From Citrobacter youngae ATCC 29220 (GTDB lineage Bacteria > Pseudomonadota > Gammaproteobacteria > Enterobacterales > Enterobacteriaceae), in contig NZ_GG730299.1 in assembly GCF_000155975.1 (NCBI RefSeq), positions 2,493,740 through 2,557,739 of the forward strand: a stretch of 64,000 bases of DNA, read 5' to 3'. Numbering within the stretch: the first letter of the stretch is position 1; every line of letters starts with the position of its first letter. Shown one piece after another: positions 50,942-60,922 of the stretch. Both the position numbers and the translations under genes were made by a program. The notes beneath the pieces are model-generated. The model saw only the letters and a program-made list of their open reading frames with translations, did no database searches and had not been told where the DNA came from.

Positions 50942-51467
50942 AAACCGAGTATACACATTTATCCGCATTAAGAAAATTCTCAAAATTGATTAATCGCAAA
51001 TTCAGGCGAAAATTATCCCTATAATTAAAAACACCTTATCTAAAATACAAATAAAATAACTCAAAGAATAACTCACGCTAATCAATTTCTGGCAATGAAT
51101 GCGTTAACAATGCGGCATTGCCACTAATATCACGCCCCTCGCTGACAGAATATCAAATTAACTTAATCTATTAACAGAAGCCTCACATAACGAAAATTTA
51201 AAGTTAATTCAGACGCTAAACGCAATAACCCGCTGGAGATCACATTTTATGTACAAGGGGTTTCCTCGGGTATTTCTGGCTGATATGATTCATCAGGTAA
51301 ATACCTTTCAACTCAACCCGAGGCTTTGATGCTGGAGAATGTAATCATCCGATAATCAGCTTACCGACCTTTTCAGGCCGGACTGGTTATCAATGCGCCG
51401 AAATCGAATGCGGACACCGCTGTGTGTTTGCACGTTTTGCACATGATGATTAAACAGGTTTTCCAGT

Positions 51468-51725
51468 ATGAATTTATCCCGTCAGGAACAACGTACCTTA
51501 CACGTTCTCGCCAAAGGTGGTCGTATTGTTCACGTCCGCGACGCCTCAGGCCGCGTCACCTCCGTCGAATGCTACAGCCGCGAAGGACTGCTGCTCTGCG
51601 ACTGCACGCTCGAGGTGTTCAAAAAACTCAGAACCAAAAAACTGATCAAGTCGGTTAAGGGTCAGCCTTACCGCATCAATACCACCGGGCTGAACAACGT
51701 TCGCGCCCAACTGGATAATCGCTAA
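51468..51725 (+). CDS. yjhX: YjhX-family (UPF0386) protein, topoisomerase-inhibitor toxin homologue
   Basis: A protein of 85 residues ([20 protein letters not shown] ... [18 protein letters not shown]) that matches the UPF0386/YjhX family. E. coli YjhX has been reported as a toxin (TopAI) acting on DNA topoisomerase I, neutralised by YjhQ encoded beside it. No yjhQ is seen here; the next gene, 10 bp downstream, is the methyltransferase yjhP. Confidence 0.85.
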   Translation: MNLSRQEQRTLHVLAKGGRIVHVRDASGRVTSVECYSREGLLLCDCTLEVFKKLRTKKLIKSVKGQPYRINTTGLNNVRAQLDNR

Positions 51726-51735
51726 GGAGAGAGAG

Positions 51736-52482
51736 ATGGATATCCCGAAGATTTTTACTATCAGCGAAAGCGCTCATCGTATCCATAATCCATTCACCGC
51801 GCAGAAATACGCCACGTTAGGCCAGGCACTGCGCATGGCGCCGGGAACCCGCATTCTGGATCTCGGTAGCGGCTCAGGCGAAATGTTATGCACCTGGGCT
51901 CGCGATCATGGCATTTGCGGCGTCGGTATCGATATGAGCCAGCTATTTAGCCAACAGGCAACGCAGCGCGCAGCTGAACTGGGCGTCGAGAAGCAGGTGA
52001 GTTTTGTCCACGCCGATGCAACAGGCTATATCGCTGAAGAAAAGTTCGATATTGCCGCCTGCGTTGGCGCAACCTGGATTGCAGGCGGCGTCGCCGGAAC
52101 GGTCAGGCAGCTGGAGCAGAGTCTCAAACCAGGCGGGATCATGCTTATCGGCGAGCCTTACTGGCGTCAGATGCCCGCAACGGAGAAGATTGCGCAGGCT
52201 TGCGGCGCGACTTCAGTGACTGATTTTCTTTCTCTGCCCGAACTCGTTTCGTCTTTCGAGCTGCTCGGTTATGACGTCGTTGAAATGGTACTGGCTGACC
52301 AGGAAGGTTGGGACAGATACGAGGCGGCAAAATGGTTGACGATGCGCCGCTGGCTGGAAGCGCACCCGGACGATGAGTTTGCAACAGAAGTCCGGGAACA
52401 ATTGAGTAGCTCACCGGGACGCCATGTCGCCTTTACCAGGGAATATGTTGGTTGGGGCGTGTTCGCACTGATGAAGAGGTAA
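51736..52482 (+). CDS. yjhP: YjhP-like class I SAM-dependent methyltransferase
   Basis: A protein of 248 residues with a Rossmann methyltransferase core: motif I is ILDLGSGSGEMLCTWARDHG, followed by GIDMSQLF (acidic end of strand 2), and motif IV-like AACVGATWIAGG. It closely resembles E. coli YjhP. The substrate is unknown. GGAGAGAG lies before the start. The gene is 10 bp after yjhX and is likely cotranscribed with it. Confidence 0.87.
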   Translation: MDIPKIFTISESAHRIHNPFTAQKYATLGQALRMAPGTRILDLGSGSGEMLCTWARDHGICGVGIDMSQLFSQQATQRAAELGVEKQVSFVHADATGYIAEEKFDIAACVGATWIAGGVAGTVRQLEQSLKPGGIMLIGEPYWRQMPATEKIAQACGATSVTDFLSLPELVSSFELLGYDVVEMVLADQEGWDRYEAAKWLTMRRWLEAHPDDEFATEVREQLSSSPGRHVAFTREYVGWGVFALMKR

Positions 52483-52525
52483 TATATGCAGTCGGTATAG
52501 CCGGAAGGTTATACCGACCTGCTCA

Positions 52526-53101
52526 TCACTTTGACGCGGGTTTCATTAATACTTCAACAAATTTAGCCAGCCATTGCGGATGTGCGGGCCAGGCAGGGGC
52601 AGTCACCAGATTGCCGTCAACGTGGGCTTGATCAATGCCGATATCCGCATAATGCCCGCCGCTCAAACGTACTTCAGGCGCGCAGGCCGGATAGGCGCTA
52701 CAGGTACGATTTTCCAACACTCCCGCAGCCGCTAACAGCTGAGGACCATGACAGACGGCAGCGATAGGTTTACCCGCGGAATTGAAATCCTGCACCAGTT
52801 GAATGACATCCGGGTTCAGCCGTAGATATTCCGGAGCCCGCCCGCCGGGGATCAGCAGCGCGTCGTAATCGGCAGCCCGCGCCTCGGCAAAATTCGCATT
52901 CAACGTAAAGCGGTGCCCCGGTTTTTCGCTGTAGGTCTGCGCCCCATCAAAATCGTGAATGGCGGTTTGGACGTAGTCACCCTGACTCTTATCCGGACAG
53001 ACGGCATCAACACGATGGCCCAGCATTTGCAACGCCTGAAAAGGAACCATCGTTTCATAATCTTCGGCATAATCTCCGACCAACATCAGTATCTTTTTCA
53101 T
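52526..53101 (-). CDS. DJ-1/PfpI-family protein
   Basis: A protein of 191 residues. The nucleophile elbow is [15 protein letters not shown] with the reactive Cys followed by His, and the conserved Glu region is [20 protein letters not shown]. Members include deglycases, chaperones and peptidase-like enzymes; the exact activity cannot be told. It is monocistronic and convergent with yjhP. Confidence 0.88.
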   Translation of the reverse strand: MKKILMLVGDYAEDYETMVPFQALQMLGHRVDAVCPDKSQGDYVQTAIHDFDGAQTYSEKPGHRFTLNANFAEARAADYDALLIPGGRAPEYLRLNPDVIQLVQDFNSAGKPIAAVCHGPQLLAAAGVLENRTCSAYPACAPEVRLSGGHYADIGIDQAHVDGNLVTAPAWPAHPQWLAKFVEVLMKPASK

Positions 53102-53250
53102 TCACATCCCCTGCTCACGGTTATTAATGGCGAGAAATAACGGCCATCTTTACTATAGTCCACGCGATTGGCGACATTAATATTTTGCCACAGGCCAGGG
53201 GCGCATTCTGATGATGCGCCCCGTTGGTACTAGCGAAAACTACACGGCCA

Positions 53251-54639
53251 TCACTCCCAGGCTCGCTCTGATTTCGCGGCGTCAAACTGCGGGGGCGGCT
53301 TACGAAAACGCCCGGTCAGCCAGGCGAGGTACACCAGCCCAACCCCGGCCCATACCAGCCCCAGCGTCAGCGATGTCACCTCCAGGTTAACCCACAGTAC
53401 GGCAACCGTGGCGGCGCCAACCATTGGCAATACCAGATAGTGCAACTTCTCCTGCCAGGTATGCTTACGCCCTTCACGACGCCAGAAGTGGTTAAACACC
53501 GACAGATTAACGAACGTGAAGGCCACTAACGCGCCAAAGTTAATCAACGCCGTGGCGGTCACCAGGTCAAAAAACAGCGCCGACAGCGCCACAATGCCGA
53601 CCATGATGACGTTCAGCGCAGGTGTACGCCATTTCGGATGAACATAGCCAAAGTACTTCTCCGGGAAGACGTTATCGCGGCCCATCACGTACAGCAGACG
53701 CGAAACGCTGGCATGCGACGCCAGCCCAGACGCCAGCGTATTCACAAAGGTCGTACACAGAAAAATAGACTGGAACAGTTTGCCGCCGACGTACAGCGCA
53801 ATCTCCGGCAGCGCCGCATCCGGATCTTTAAACCGGCTAATGTCCGGGAAGAACAACTGCATAAAAAATGAGGCGGCAATGAAGATCAGTCCGCCATAAA
53901 GCGCAGTAAGAAAAATAGCTTTTGGGATAGTACGCGCGGCATCCGGCGTCTCTTCAGAGAGCGTCGTCACCGCGTCAAAGCCGAGGAACGAGAAGCAGAC
54001 GATGGTCGCCCCGGTGATAATCGGGATCAAATGCGCATTCTGGCTAATAAACGGTTGCAGCGACCAGACGGTCCCGACCCCCTCACCTTTATGCAGCCCC
54101 TGTACCACGAGGAAAATGAACACCACGATGATCGCCACCTGCACCAGCACAAACAGCGCATTAAAGTTCGCCACCAGATTAACGCTTTTCAAATTGGCCG
54201 CGGTGAGGATCGCCACGAACATCACCACCCAAATCCATGGCGCAACCCCCGGGAACAGCGCGGAGAGGTAAATTTTCGCCAGCAGGACGTTAATCATCGG
54301 CAGGAAAAGATAGTCAAGCAGTGACGACCAGCCGACCATAAAGCCCACGTGCGGGTTGATCGCTTTTTGTGCGTAGGTGTAGGCCGAACCGGCCTGCGGA
54401 AACTGGCGTACCAGCTTGCCGTAACTGATGGCGGTGAACAGCACGCCCGCCAGGGCCAGCAGATAGGAGGCCGGAACATGACCATTGCTGACGCCCGAAA
54501 CAATCCCAAAGGTGTCAAACACCGTCATCGGCGTGAGATAGGCAAGCCCCATCACCACCACCTGCCACAGCTTCAGGGATTTTCGCAGCTGTGCTTTGCC
54601 CGGCTGGGCGACAAGTTCTACGGGAGTATTAGTCGACAT
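53251..54639 (-). CDS. puuP: PuuP, putrescine importer
   Basis: An APC-family transporter of 462 residues with about twelve membrane segments. It is close to E. coli PuuP ([20 protein letters not shown] and [20 protein letters not shown]). It imports putrescine for the gamma-glutamylation pathway. Start 54639 ([20 protein letters not shown]) has GGGGAGGATCGCT upstream; the extension to 54693 is rejected. It lies downstream of puuA on the same strand after a 343-bp gap. Confidence 0.93.
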   Translation of the reverse strand: MSTNTPVELVAQPGKAQLRKSLKLWQVVVMGLAYLTPMTVFDTFGIVSGVSNGHVPASYLLALAGVLFTAISYGKLVRQFPQAGSAYTYAQKAINPHVGFMVGWSSLLDYLFLPMINVLLAKIYLSALFPGVAPWIWVVMFVAILTAANLKSVNLVANFNALFVLVQVAIIVVFIFLVVQGLHKGEGVGTVWSLQPFISQNAHLIPIITGATIVCFSFLGFDAVTTLSEETPDAARTIPKAIFLTALYGGLIFIAASFFMQLFFPDISRFKDPDAALPEIALYVGGKLFQSIFLCTTFVNTLASGLASHASVSRLLYVMGRDNVFPEKYFGYVHPKWRTPALNVIMVGIVALSALFFDLVTATALINFGALVAFTFVNLSVFNHFWRREGRKHTWQEKLHYLVLPMVGAATVAVLWVNLEVTSLTLGLVWAGVGLVYLAWLTGRFRKPPPQFDAAKSERAWE

Positions 54640-54982
54640 AGCGATCCTCCCCGCGACGAGTCCAGATCTGCGTTCGAAACGTCGGTCGCGCAAACCTGAG
54701 TCGTGTTGGGGTGGATCTCCAAAAGTAAGGCGTCAATGTTGTACGGCACAGGTGTGGTCCGTACTTACTGCGGGAGCCATGGATGCTCACGCGGGGCTGG
54801 TTTTTAAACACTGGCATCATCACATTTCCTCGTCACAAACTCTGTCGGTTATCTGAAGACCCGTTGTCGCCCGCGCTCCATTACGCGACATCCGGGAAAT
54901 GGCAGGTATTCCTGCAATTTTTACGGGCTGGCTCCGCTCAGCCCGCATGATGCGACTTCTTTTTAAATGACCTGTACGACGG
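54640..54982. other. puuA-puuP intergenic region
   Basis: A 343-bp gap between puuA and puuP, both read leftward. It contains a hairpin near puuA (CGGGCTG facing CAGCCCG, about 54927-54949) and a short palindrome GCAGGTATTCCTGC. It presumably holds a separate puuP promoter. No gene seen. Confidence 0.5.
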
Positions 54983-56401
54983 TCAGGCGTTTTTCAACAT
55001 CCACTCAATTTCAGTGTCGGTAATGAGACGTTCAAACTGGATCAATTCATCGTTTTTACAGGCGTGATACACGTGGCTAAAACGCTCGCCCAACAGCTCA
55101 CGCAAGCTATCGTTTTGCATAAACTTCCACAGCGCATCGCTCTGACGGATCGGGAACGGCAAGCCTTCCTGCTCCAGTCCGTTGCCTTCCACCTCTTCCT
55201 GTAACGGCAGCTCGTTATCCAGACCGTGGAGGATCCCCGCCAGAATGGTCGCCATCACCAGATACGGGTTGGCGTCAGCCCCCGCCACGCGATATTCAAC
55301 CCGATGGTTATCCCGATCGCCGCAGGGAATGCGCAGCGCCACCGTACGGTTGTTATGCCCCCAGGAAGCCTGGGTCGGGACGTACATGCCCGGCTGGAAG
55401 CGGCGATAAGAGTTCACATTCGGCGCCAGCAGGGCCATCGACGCAGGCATCAGATCGATCATCCCGGCAAGCGCCCGCTTTAATAACGCGGAGTCATCGC
55501 CATTCGCATCGGCCAGTATGTTCTCGCCTTTATTATTCATAATGCTGATGTGGATATGCATCCCGCTACCGGCATGCTCCTCATAAGGTTTTGCCATAAA
55601 CGTGGCGTGCATCTTATGTTTCTCGGCCACTAGCCGCACCAGACGCTTCAGCGCCAGCGCATCGTCACAGGCGTCGAGCACGTTATCGGTATGGTACAGG
55701 TTGATTTCAAACTGCCCGGGAGAGGCTTCGGCCACCGCGCCGTCAGCCGGGATCAGCTGCAAACGGGCCAGCTCATCAATATCGTTGAGCACATCAGCAA
55801 AGTGGTTCAGGTTATCAACGGAGTAAACCTGACTTTGGGTATTGCGATCGTCCGTTCCTGGCGCGCAGGGGGGCTGTAAATATCCTTCAGGATCGCGCTT
55901 ACGATCGAGTAAATAGAACTCCAGCTCTACCGCTACGACGGGGAACAAACCGCGCTGGCGAAGTTTCTGCCAGAGTCGGTTGAGAACGTTCCGCGGCTCA
56001 ACGTCAAAGGGAGCGCCATCTTCATCCAGCATCGTCAACATCATCTGCGCAATACATTCCGGATCGGCTGCCGAAGGGGTTAATGTGCCCAGCACCGGCA
56101 CACAGGTCCGATCCGGTTCGCCAAGCTCCTGGCCTAATCCCGCCTCTTCGACCACATTGCCCAGGATATCCATTGCGAACACCGACGCCGGGAAATAGCA
56201 GCCTTTCTCTACCTTAGACAATCCAGCAACGGGAATGCGTTTACCGCGAAAGCAACCATTCAGGTCGGTTAACAGCACATCCACATACTGCGTATTGGGA
56301 TAGCGTTCCAGATATTGCTTCACTTCACGCGCAAACGCGCTACTTCGTCTCTCTTCAGAATGCTGAACAAAATTCTCAACTTCTACGATATTGGTTTCCA
56401 T
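54983..56401 (-). CDS. puuA: PuuA, glutamate-putrescine ligase
   Basis: Glutamine-synthetase-like enzyme of 472 residues that joins glutamate and putrescine with ATP, the first step of the Puu pathway. Family blocks include ADGAVAEASPGQFEINLYHT, HATFMAKPYEEHAGSGMHIH and NRTVALRIPCGDRDNHRVEY. It is divergent from puuD with PuuR-like sites between them. Confidence 0.94.
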   Translation of the reverse strand: METNIVEVENFVQHSEERRSSAFAREVKQYLERYPNTQYVDVLLTDLNGCFRGKRIPVAGLSKVEKGCYFPASVFAMDILGNVVEEAGLGQELGEPDRTCVPVLGTLTPSAADPECIAQMMLTMLDEDGAPFDVEPRNVLNRLWQKLRQRGLFPVVAVELEFYLLDRKRDPEGYLQPPCAPGTDDRNTQSQVYSVDNLNHFADVLNDIDELARLQLIPADGAVAEASPGQFEINLYHTDNVLDACDDALALKRLVRLVAEKHKMHATFMAKPYEEHAGSGMHIHISIMNNKGENILADANGDDSALLKRALAGMIDLMPASMALLAPNVNSYRRFQPGMYVPTQASWGHNNRTVALRIPCGDRDNHRVEYRVAGADANPYLVMATILAGILHGLDNELPLQEEVEGNGLEQEGLPFPIRQSDALWKFMQNDSLRELLGERFSHVYHACKNDELIQFERLITDTEIEWMLKNA

Positions 56402-56446
56402 GATTCACCGCCGTTGGCCTGGTAAGCTGTTCTGTGATTTGACTGT

Positions 56447-56461
56447 TAAATATAATGTCCA
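56447..56461. promoter_or_regulatory. PuuR-like site, puuA side
   Basis: TAAATATAATGTCCA matches 12 of 15 bases of the E. coli PuuR site as I recall it (AAAATATAATGAACA). It lies 46 bp upstream of the puuA start. Confidence 0.55.
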
Positions 56462-56541
56462 CTCTTCGACTCTGGATGCAAATAATTTGTTTGTCAAATG
56501 TTAAATTAAGTTTTCTAGAAGGTTATTTCGCTGCTAGATTG

Positions 56542-56556
56542 AGAAAATAATGAACG
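56542..56556. promoter_or_regulatory. PuuR-like site, puuD side
   Basis: AGAAAATAATGAACG matches 12 of 15 bases of the same recalled PuuR site and lies about 58 bp upstream of the puuD start. Confidence 0.55.
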
Positions 56557-56613
56557 GAATGGCATAACAGGGAACCGTTTGGCAATAATTTATTCCAAAA
56601 CGTGAGGTCGATC

Positions 56614-57378
56614 ATGGGCAATATATTTGACAAGCCAGTTATTGGTGTAGTGATGTGTAGGAACAGGCTTAAGGGTCACGAGACCCAGACGCTGCAAGAA
56701 AAGTACCTGAATGCGGTTTTGAACGCCGGTGGATTACCGATAGCGCTGCCTCATGCGCTCGCGGAGCCAGAACTGCTGAACGCGCTATTACCAAAACTGG
56801 ATGGTATCTTCCTGCCAGGAAGCCCAAGCAATGTGCAGCCGCACCTCTATGGTGAAAATGGCGATGAGTCTGACGCCGATCCCGGGCGTGATCTTCTGAG
56901 CATGGCGCTAATTACCGCCGGGCTCGAAAGGCGCATTCCCATTTTCGCCATCTGCCGGGGCTTACAGGAATTAGTTGTCGCCACAGGCGGGACTCTGTAT
57001 CGTCGCCTGTGCGATCACCCACAGTTTCTGGAACATCGTGAAGATGCGGAACTCCCGGTGGAGCAGCAATATGCCCCATCTCATGAAGTCCAGGTTCAAC
57101 AGGGAGGATTGCTGTCTCAGTTAATACCAGGTTGCAGCACGTTTTGGGTTAACTCCCTGCATGGTCAGGGCGCAAAAACCCTTGGCCCGCAGCTGCGCGT
57201 GGAAGCACGCTCGCAGGATGGATTAGTGGAAGCAGCCAGCGTTCACGACCATCCTTTCGCGCTCGGCGTCCAGTGGCATCCGGAATGGAACAGTAGCGAA
57301 TACGCCCTGTCGCGTTTGCTACTTGAAGGTTTTATCACCGCTTGTCAGAACCACCTCGCTGAAAAACAGCGACTCTGA
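56614..57378 (+). CDS. puuD: PuuD, gamma-glutamyl-gamma-aminobutyrate hydrolase
   Basis: Class I glutamine-amidotransferase-like hydrolase (peptidase C26) of 254 residues that frees gamma-aminobutyrate from its glutamyl form. The nucleophile Cys is in IFAICRGLQELVVA, and the His-Glu of the triad is in GVQWHPEW. ATG 56614 is preferred to GTG 56602 because AGGTCG lies just before it and the product then matches the E. coli length of 254. First gene of the rightward puu set, divergent from puuA. Confidence 0.93.
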   Translation: MGNIFDKPVIGVVMCRNRLKGHETQTLQEKYLNAVLNAGGLPIALPHALAEPELLNALLPKLDGIFLPGSPSNVQPHLYGENGDESDADPGRDLLSMALITAGLERRIPIFAICRGLQELVVATGGTLYRRLCDHPQFLEHREDAELPVEQQYAPSHEVQVQQGGLLSQLIPGCSTFWVNSLHGQGAKTLGPQLRVEARSQDGLVEAASVHDHPFALGVQWHPEWNSSEYALSRLLLEGFITACQNHLAEKQRL

Positions 57379-57403
57379 CCACTACAGTTAAGGAAATGCA
57401 ATT

Positions 57404-57961
57404 ATGAGCGATGACGGCCTGGCGCCGGGTAAACGTTTGTCAGAGATCCGCCAGCAGTTGGGTCTTTCGCAGCGTCGTGCCGCCGAACTGTCTGGGTTAA
57501 CGCATAGCGCCATCAGTACCATAGAGCAGGATAAAGTCAGTCCTGCCATCAGTACGCTGCAAAAGCTATTGAAAGTATATGGGCTGTCGCTCTCCGAGTT
57601 CTTCGCGGAACCGGAAAAGCCTGACGAACCGCAGGTGGTTATCAATCAGGAGGATTTGATTGAGATCGGGAGTCAGGGAGTATCCATGAAGTTAGTTCAC
57701 AACGGAAATCCGAATCGTACGCTGGCAATGATGTTTGAAACCTATCAGCCAGGCACGACAACCGGGGAGAGAATTAAACACCAGGGTGAAGAGATTGGGA
57801 CAATACTGGAAGGTGAAGTGATACTGACCATCAACGGTCAAACGTATCATCTTGTTGCAGGACAAAGTTATGCCATTAACACCGGCATTCCACACAGCTT
57901 CAGCAACACCTCGGCGGGGATCTGCCGCATCATCAGTGCCCACACTCCCACCACGTTCTGA
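57404..57961 (+). CDS. puuR: PuuR, repressor of the puu genes
   Basis: A repressor of 185 residues: an XRE-type helix-turn-helix at about 8-65 (LGLSQRRAAELSGLTHSAIS) and a C-terminal cupin domain at about 110-180 (HQGEEIGTILEGEVILTING). In E. coli it represses puuA and puuD and is released by putrescine. It starts 25 bp after puuD. An intrinsic terminator follows. Confidence 0.94.
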   Translation: MSDDGLAPGKRLSEIRQQLGLSQRRAAELSGLTHSAISTIEQDKVSPAISTLQKLLKVYGLSLSEFFAEPEKPDEPQVVINQEDLIEIGSQGVSMKLVHNGNPNRTLAMMFETYQPGTTTGERIKHQGEEIGTILEGEVILTINGQTYHLVAGQSYAINTGIPHSFSNTSAGICRIISAHTPTTF

Positions 57962-57969
57962 TAAGTAGC

Positions 57970-57993
57970 GGCCTGAGTTTCTCAGGCCTTCTT
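57970..57993 (+). terminator. Intrinsic terminator between puuR and puuC
   Basis: GGCCTGAG and CTCAGGCC form a perfect 8-bp stem with a 3-base loop followed by TTCTT. It begins 9 bp after puuR. It should reduce read-through into puuC and puuB. Confidence 0.7.
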
Positions 57994-58098
57994 AAATAAC
58001 GCGCATTAACAGGGTACATCCCTGGGGCATCGTGCAGCCTGATTTTGCCTGAAAAGACCAGCAACGAACTTTATCTTATTGATATAAAAGGAGTAGCT

Positions 58099-59586
58099 AT
58101 GAACTTTCAGAATCTTAAATATTGGCGTGAGAAAGCCAGTCATTATTCGCCGGAGACCCGTTTATTTATTAACGGCGAATATTGCGCAGCCGCCGATAAC
58201 GAAACCTTTATTACGCTGGATCCGGCAGGACAGCGCCCGCTCGCCAAAGTCGCCCGCGGCAAGAAAGCGGATGTGGACCGTGCGGTCACCGCCGCCCGTA
58301 CCGTGTTTGAGCGCGGGGACTGGTCGCAGGCATCTCCCGCAGAGCGCAAAGCGGTACTGCACAAGCTTGCCGATTTAATGGAGCAGCATCACGAGGAGCT
58401 GGCGCTACTGGAAACGCTTGATACCGGTAAACCGATTCGCCATAGCCTGCGTGATGATATTCCAGGCGCGGCGCGCGCCATCCGCTGGTACGCCGAAGCG
58501 ATTGATAAAGTCTATGGCGAAGTCGCCACCACTTCGCTAAACGATCTGGCGCTGATTGTGCGCGAACCGGTGGGCGTGATTGCGGCCATCGTTCCATGGA
58601 ACTTTCCCCTGCTGCTGGCCTGCTGGAAACTTGGCCCGGCGCTGGCAGCCGGTAACAGCGTGATCCTCAAACCTTCAGAGAAATCCCCGCTGACCGCCAT
58701 TCGCCTGGCGGCGCTGGCTAAAAAAGCCGGGTTGCCCGATGGCGTTCTCAACGTTGTTAGCGGGTATGGTCACGAAGCGGGACAGGCGTTGTCGCAGCAT
58801 CCGGATGTCGATGCGATCACCTTTACCGGTTCGACCCGCACCGGCAAGCAGCTGCTCAAAGACGCTGGCGACAGCAATATGAAACGCGTCTGGCTGGAGG
58901 CTGGCGGTAAAAGCGCCAACATCGTGTTTGCCGACTGCCCGGATCTGCCGAAAGCCGCCGCCAATGCCGCAGCAGGCATTTTCTATAACCAGGGCCAGGT
59001 CTGTATCGCCGGTACGCGTCTGCTGCTGGAAGAGAGTATTGCCGACGAGTTCATCGCCCTGCTGAAAGAGCAGGCGAAAAACTGGCAGCCGGGCAACCCG
59101 CTGGATCCGGAAACGACGATGGGCACGCTGATCGACAATGCGCATGCCGACACCGTGGAGACGTTTATTCGCGACGGCGAAACGCAAGGCACGCTGGCGC
59201 TGGATGGCCGCAGCCATGTCCACCCGGCGGCTATCGGTCCGACGATTTTTGTCGATACCGCGCCGCAGGCCCACGTCAGCCGCGATGAGATCTTCGGCCC
59301 GGTACTGGTCATCACCCGTTTTAGCAGCGAAGCCGAAGCCCTGGCGCTGGCTAACGACAGCGACTACGGCCTGGGCGCCGCGGTCTGGACCCGCGATTTA
59401 TCACGCGCCCACCGCATGAGCCGCCGCCTGAAGGCCGGTTCGGTCTTCGTGAATAACTACAACGACGGTGATATGACCGTACCGTTCGGCGGCTATAAGC
59501 AAAGCGGCAACGGGCGCGATAAATCCCTGCATGCGCTGGAAAAATTTAGCGAACTGAAAACCATTTGGATCTCCCTGGAGTCTTAA
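58099..59586 (+). CDS. puuC: PuuC, gamma-glutamyl-gamma-aminobutyraldehyde dehydrogenase
   Basis: NAD(P)-dependent aldehyde dehydrogenase of 495 residues. The general-base Glu lies in VWLEAGGKSANIV and the catalytic Cys in FYNQGQVCIAGTRL. ATG 58099 follows AAAAGGAG and gives the family start MNFQNLKYWREKASHY; the frame upstream to 58045 lies in the intergenic region. It oxidises the aldehyde made by PuuB. PuuB starts 2 bp after its stop. Confidence 0.94.
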   Translation: MNFQNLKYWREKASHYSPETRLFINGEYCAAADNETFITLDPAGQRPLAKVARGKKADVDRAVTAARTVFERGDWSQASPAERKAVLHKLADLMEQHHEELALLETLDTGKPIRHSLRDDIPGAARAIRWYAEAIDKVYGEVATTSLNDLALIVREPVGVIAAIVPWNFPLLLACWKLGPALAAGNSVILKPSEKSPLTAIRLAALAKKAGLPDGVLNVVSGYGHEAGQALSQHPDVDAITFTGSTRTGKQLLKDAGDSNMKRVWLEAGGKSANIVFADCPDLPKAAANAAAGIFYNQGQVCIAGTRLLLEESIADEFIALLKEQAKNWQPGNPLDPETTMGTLIDNAHADTVETFIRDGETQGTLALDGRSHVHPAAIGPTIFVDTAPQAHVSRDEIFGPVLVITRFSSEAEALALANDSDYGLGAAVWTRDLSRAHRMSRRLKAGSVFVNNYNDGDMTVPFGGYKQSGNGRDKSLHALEKFSELKTIWISLES

Positions 59587-59588
59587 TC

Positions 59589-60869
59589 ATGACTGAACAT
59601 ACCAGCAGTTATTACGCCGCAAGCGCCAATCAGTACGAACCGTTCCCCACCCTTAGCGAATCGGTTAGCTGTGATGTCTGTGTCGTGGGCGGCGGCTATA
59701 CCGGACTCTCCTCCGCCCTGCATTTAGCGGAAATGGGTTACGACGTGGTGCTACTGGAATCCGCGCGGATTGGCTTCGGGGCCAGCGGGCGCAACGGCGG
59801 CCAGTTGGTTAACTCCTACAGTCGCGATATTGATGTGATCGAACGCAGCTACGGCCCGGACGCCGCCAAAATGCTTGGCAGCATGATGTTTGAAGGCGGT
59901 AATATCATCCGCGAACGCATCAAACGCTATCAGATTGACTGCGACTATCGTCCCGGCGGGCTGTTTGTGGCGCTGAACCACAAGCAGATGGAAACCCTGG
60001 AGGAGCAGAAGTCGAACTGGGAACGCTACGGCAACACGCAGCTTGAACTGTTAGACAGCAGCGAAATTCGCCGCGAAGTCAGCAGCGATCGTTATGTCGG
60101 CGCGCTGCTCGACCATAGCGGTGGTCATATTCATCCGCTCAATCTGGCGATTGGCGAAGCTAACGCCATTCGTCTGAACGGCGGACGCATCTTCGAACAG
60201 TCGCCGGTCACCCGAATTCAACACACCAGCCCGGCGGTGGTCAGCACCGAAAAAGGTCAGGTTACGGCCCGCTTTGTGATCGTCGCGGGTAACGCCTACC
60301 TCGGCGACAAACTGGAGCCTGCGCTGGCAAAAAGCAGCATGCCGTGCGGCACGCAGGTGTTAACCACCGAACCGCTGTCCGCTGAAATGGCGCGTTCGCT
60401 GATCCCGAAAAACTACTGTGTGGAAGATTGTAACTACCTGCTGGATTACTACCGTCTGACCGGCGATAACCGCCTGCTGTACGGCGGCGGCGTGGTCTAC
60501 GGCGCTCGCGATCCGGACGATATTGAACGTCTGGTGATGCCGAAACTGCTGAAGACCTTCCCGCAATTGCAGGGGGTAAAAATTGATTACCGCTGGACCG
60601 GCAATTTCCTGTTAACGCTGTCTCGCATGCCGCAGTTTGGCCGCCTTGATACCAACATTTACTATATGCAGGGCTACAGCGGCCACGGCGTGACCTGTAC
60701 CCACCTGGCCGGACGCCTGATTTCCGAACTGCTGCGCGGAGATGCCGAGCGCTTTGACGCGTTCGCCAACCTGCCGCACTACCCGTTCCCGGGAGGCCGC
60801 AGCCTGCGCATTCCGTTTACCGCCATGGGGGCGGCATATTACAGCTTACGCGATCGCCTTGGGGTTTAA
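59589..60869 (+). CDS. puuB: PuuB, gamma-glutamylputrescine oxidase
   Basis: FAD-dependent oxidase (DAO family) of 426 residues that converts gamma-glutamylputrescine to the aldehyde. The FAD motif is CVVGGGYTGLSSALHLAEMG, and the C-terminal FAD segment is YMQGYSGHGVTCTHLAGRLI. ATG 59589 matches the E. coli start and length. It ends 21 bp before a strong terminator; puuE (aminotransferase) does not follow. Confidence 0.94.
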   Translation: MTEHTSSYYAASANQYEPFPTLSESVSCDVCVVGGGYTGLSSALHLAEMGYDVVLLESARIGFGASGRNGGQLVNSYSRDIDVIERSYGPDAAKMLGSMMFEGGNIIRERIKRYQIDCDYRPGGLFVALNHKQMETLEEQKSNWERYGNTQLELLDSSEIRREVSSDRYVGALLDHSGGHIHPLNLAIGEANAIRLNGGRIFEQSPVTRIQHTSPAVVSTEKGQVTARFVIVAGNAYLGDKLEPALAKSSMPCGTQVLTTEPLSAEMARSLIPKNYCVEDCNYLLDYYRLTGDNRLLYGGGVVYGARDPDDIERLVMPKLLKTFPQLQGVKIDYRWTGNFLLTLSRMPQFGRLDTNIYYMQGYSGHGVTCTHLAGRLISELLRGDAERFDAFANLPHYPFPGGRSLRIPFTAMGAAYYSLRDRLGV

Positions 60870-60890
60870 GTTCTTCCGCGATAAACCCGA

Positions 60891-60922
60891 CGCACAGGGC
60901 GGTCTCCCCTGTGCGTTTTTTT
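60891..60922 (+). terminator. Intrinsic terminator of the puuCB genes
   Basis: CGCACAGGG and CCCTGTGCG form a 9-bp stem followed by TTTTTTT. Strong by sequence. It closes the puu operon at the point where E. coli continues with puuE. Confidence 0.9.

Larger units (their letters stand above)
50202..51467. other. AT-rich 1.27-kb region without protein genes
   Basis: Upstream of the peptidase T operon the DNA is AT-rich and carries stop codons in all frames. It holds a bidirectional hairpin (50290-50321), a small-RNA candidate with a strong terminator (50842-50941) and a structured stretch with CCTCGGGT (51264-51271) facing ACCCGAGG (51316-51323). I found no convincing gene in the rest. Confidence 0.6.

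Noticed and set aside
53198..53222. GC-rich hairpin after puuP as terminator
   Set aside because: The stem GGGGCGCAT/ATGCGCCCC is good but lacks a T run on the minus strand; left unassigned.
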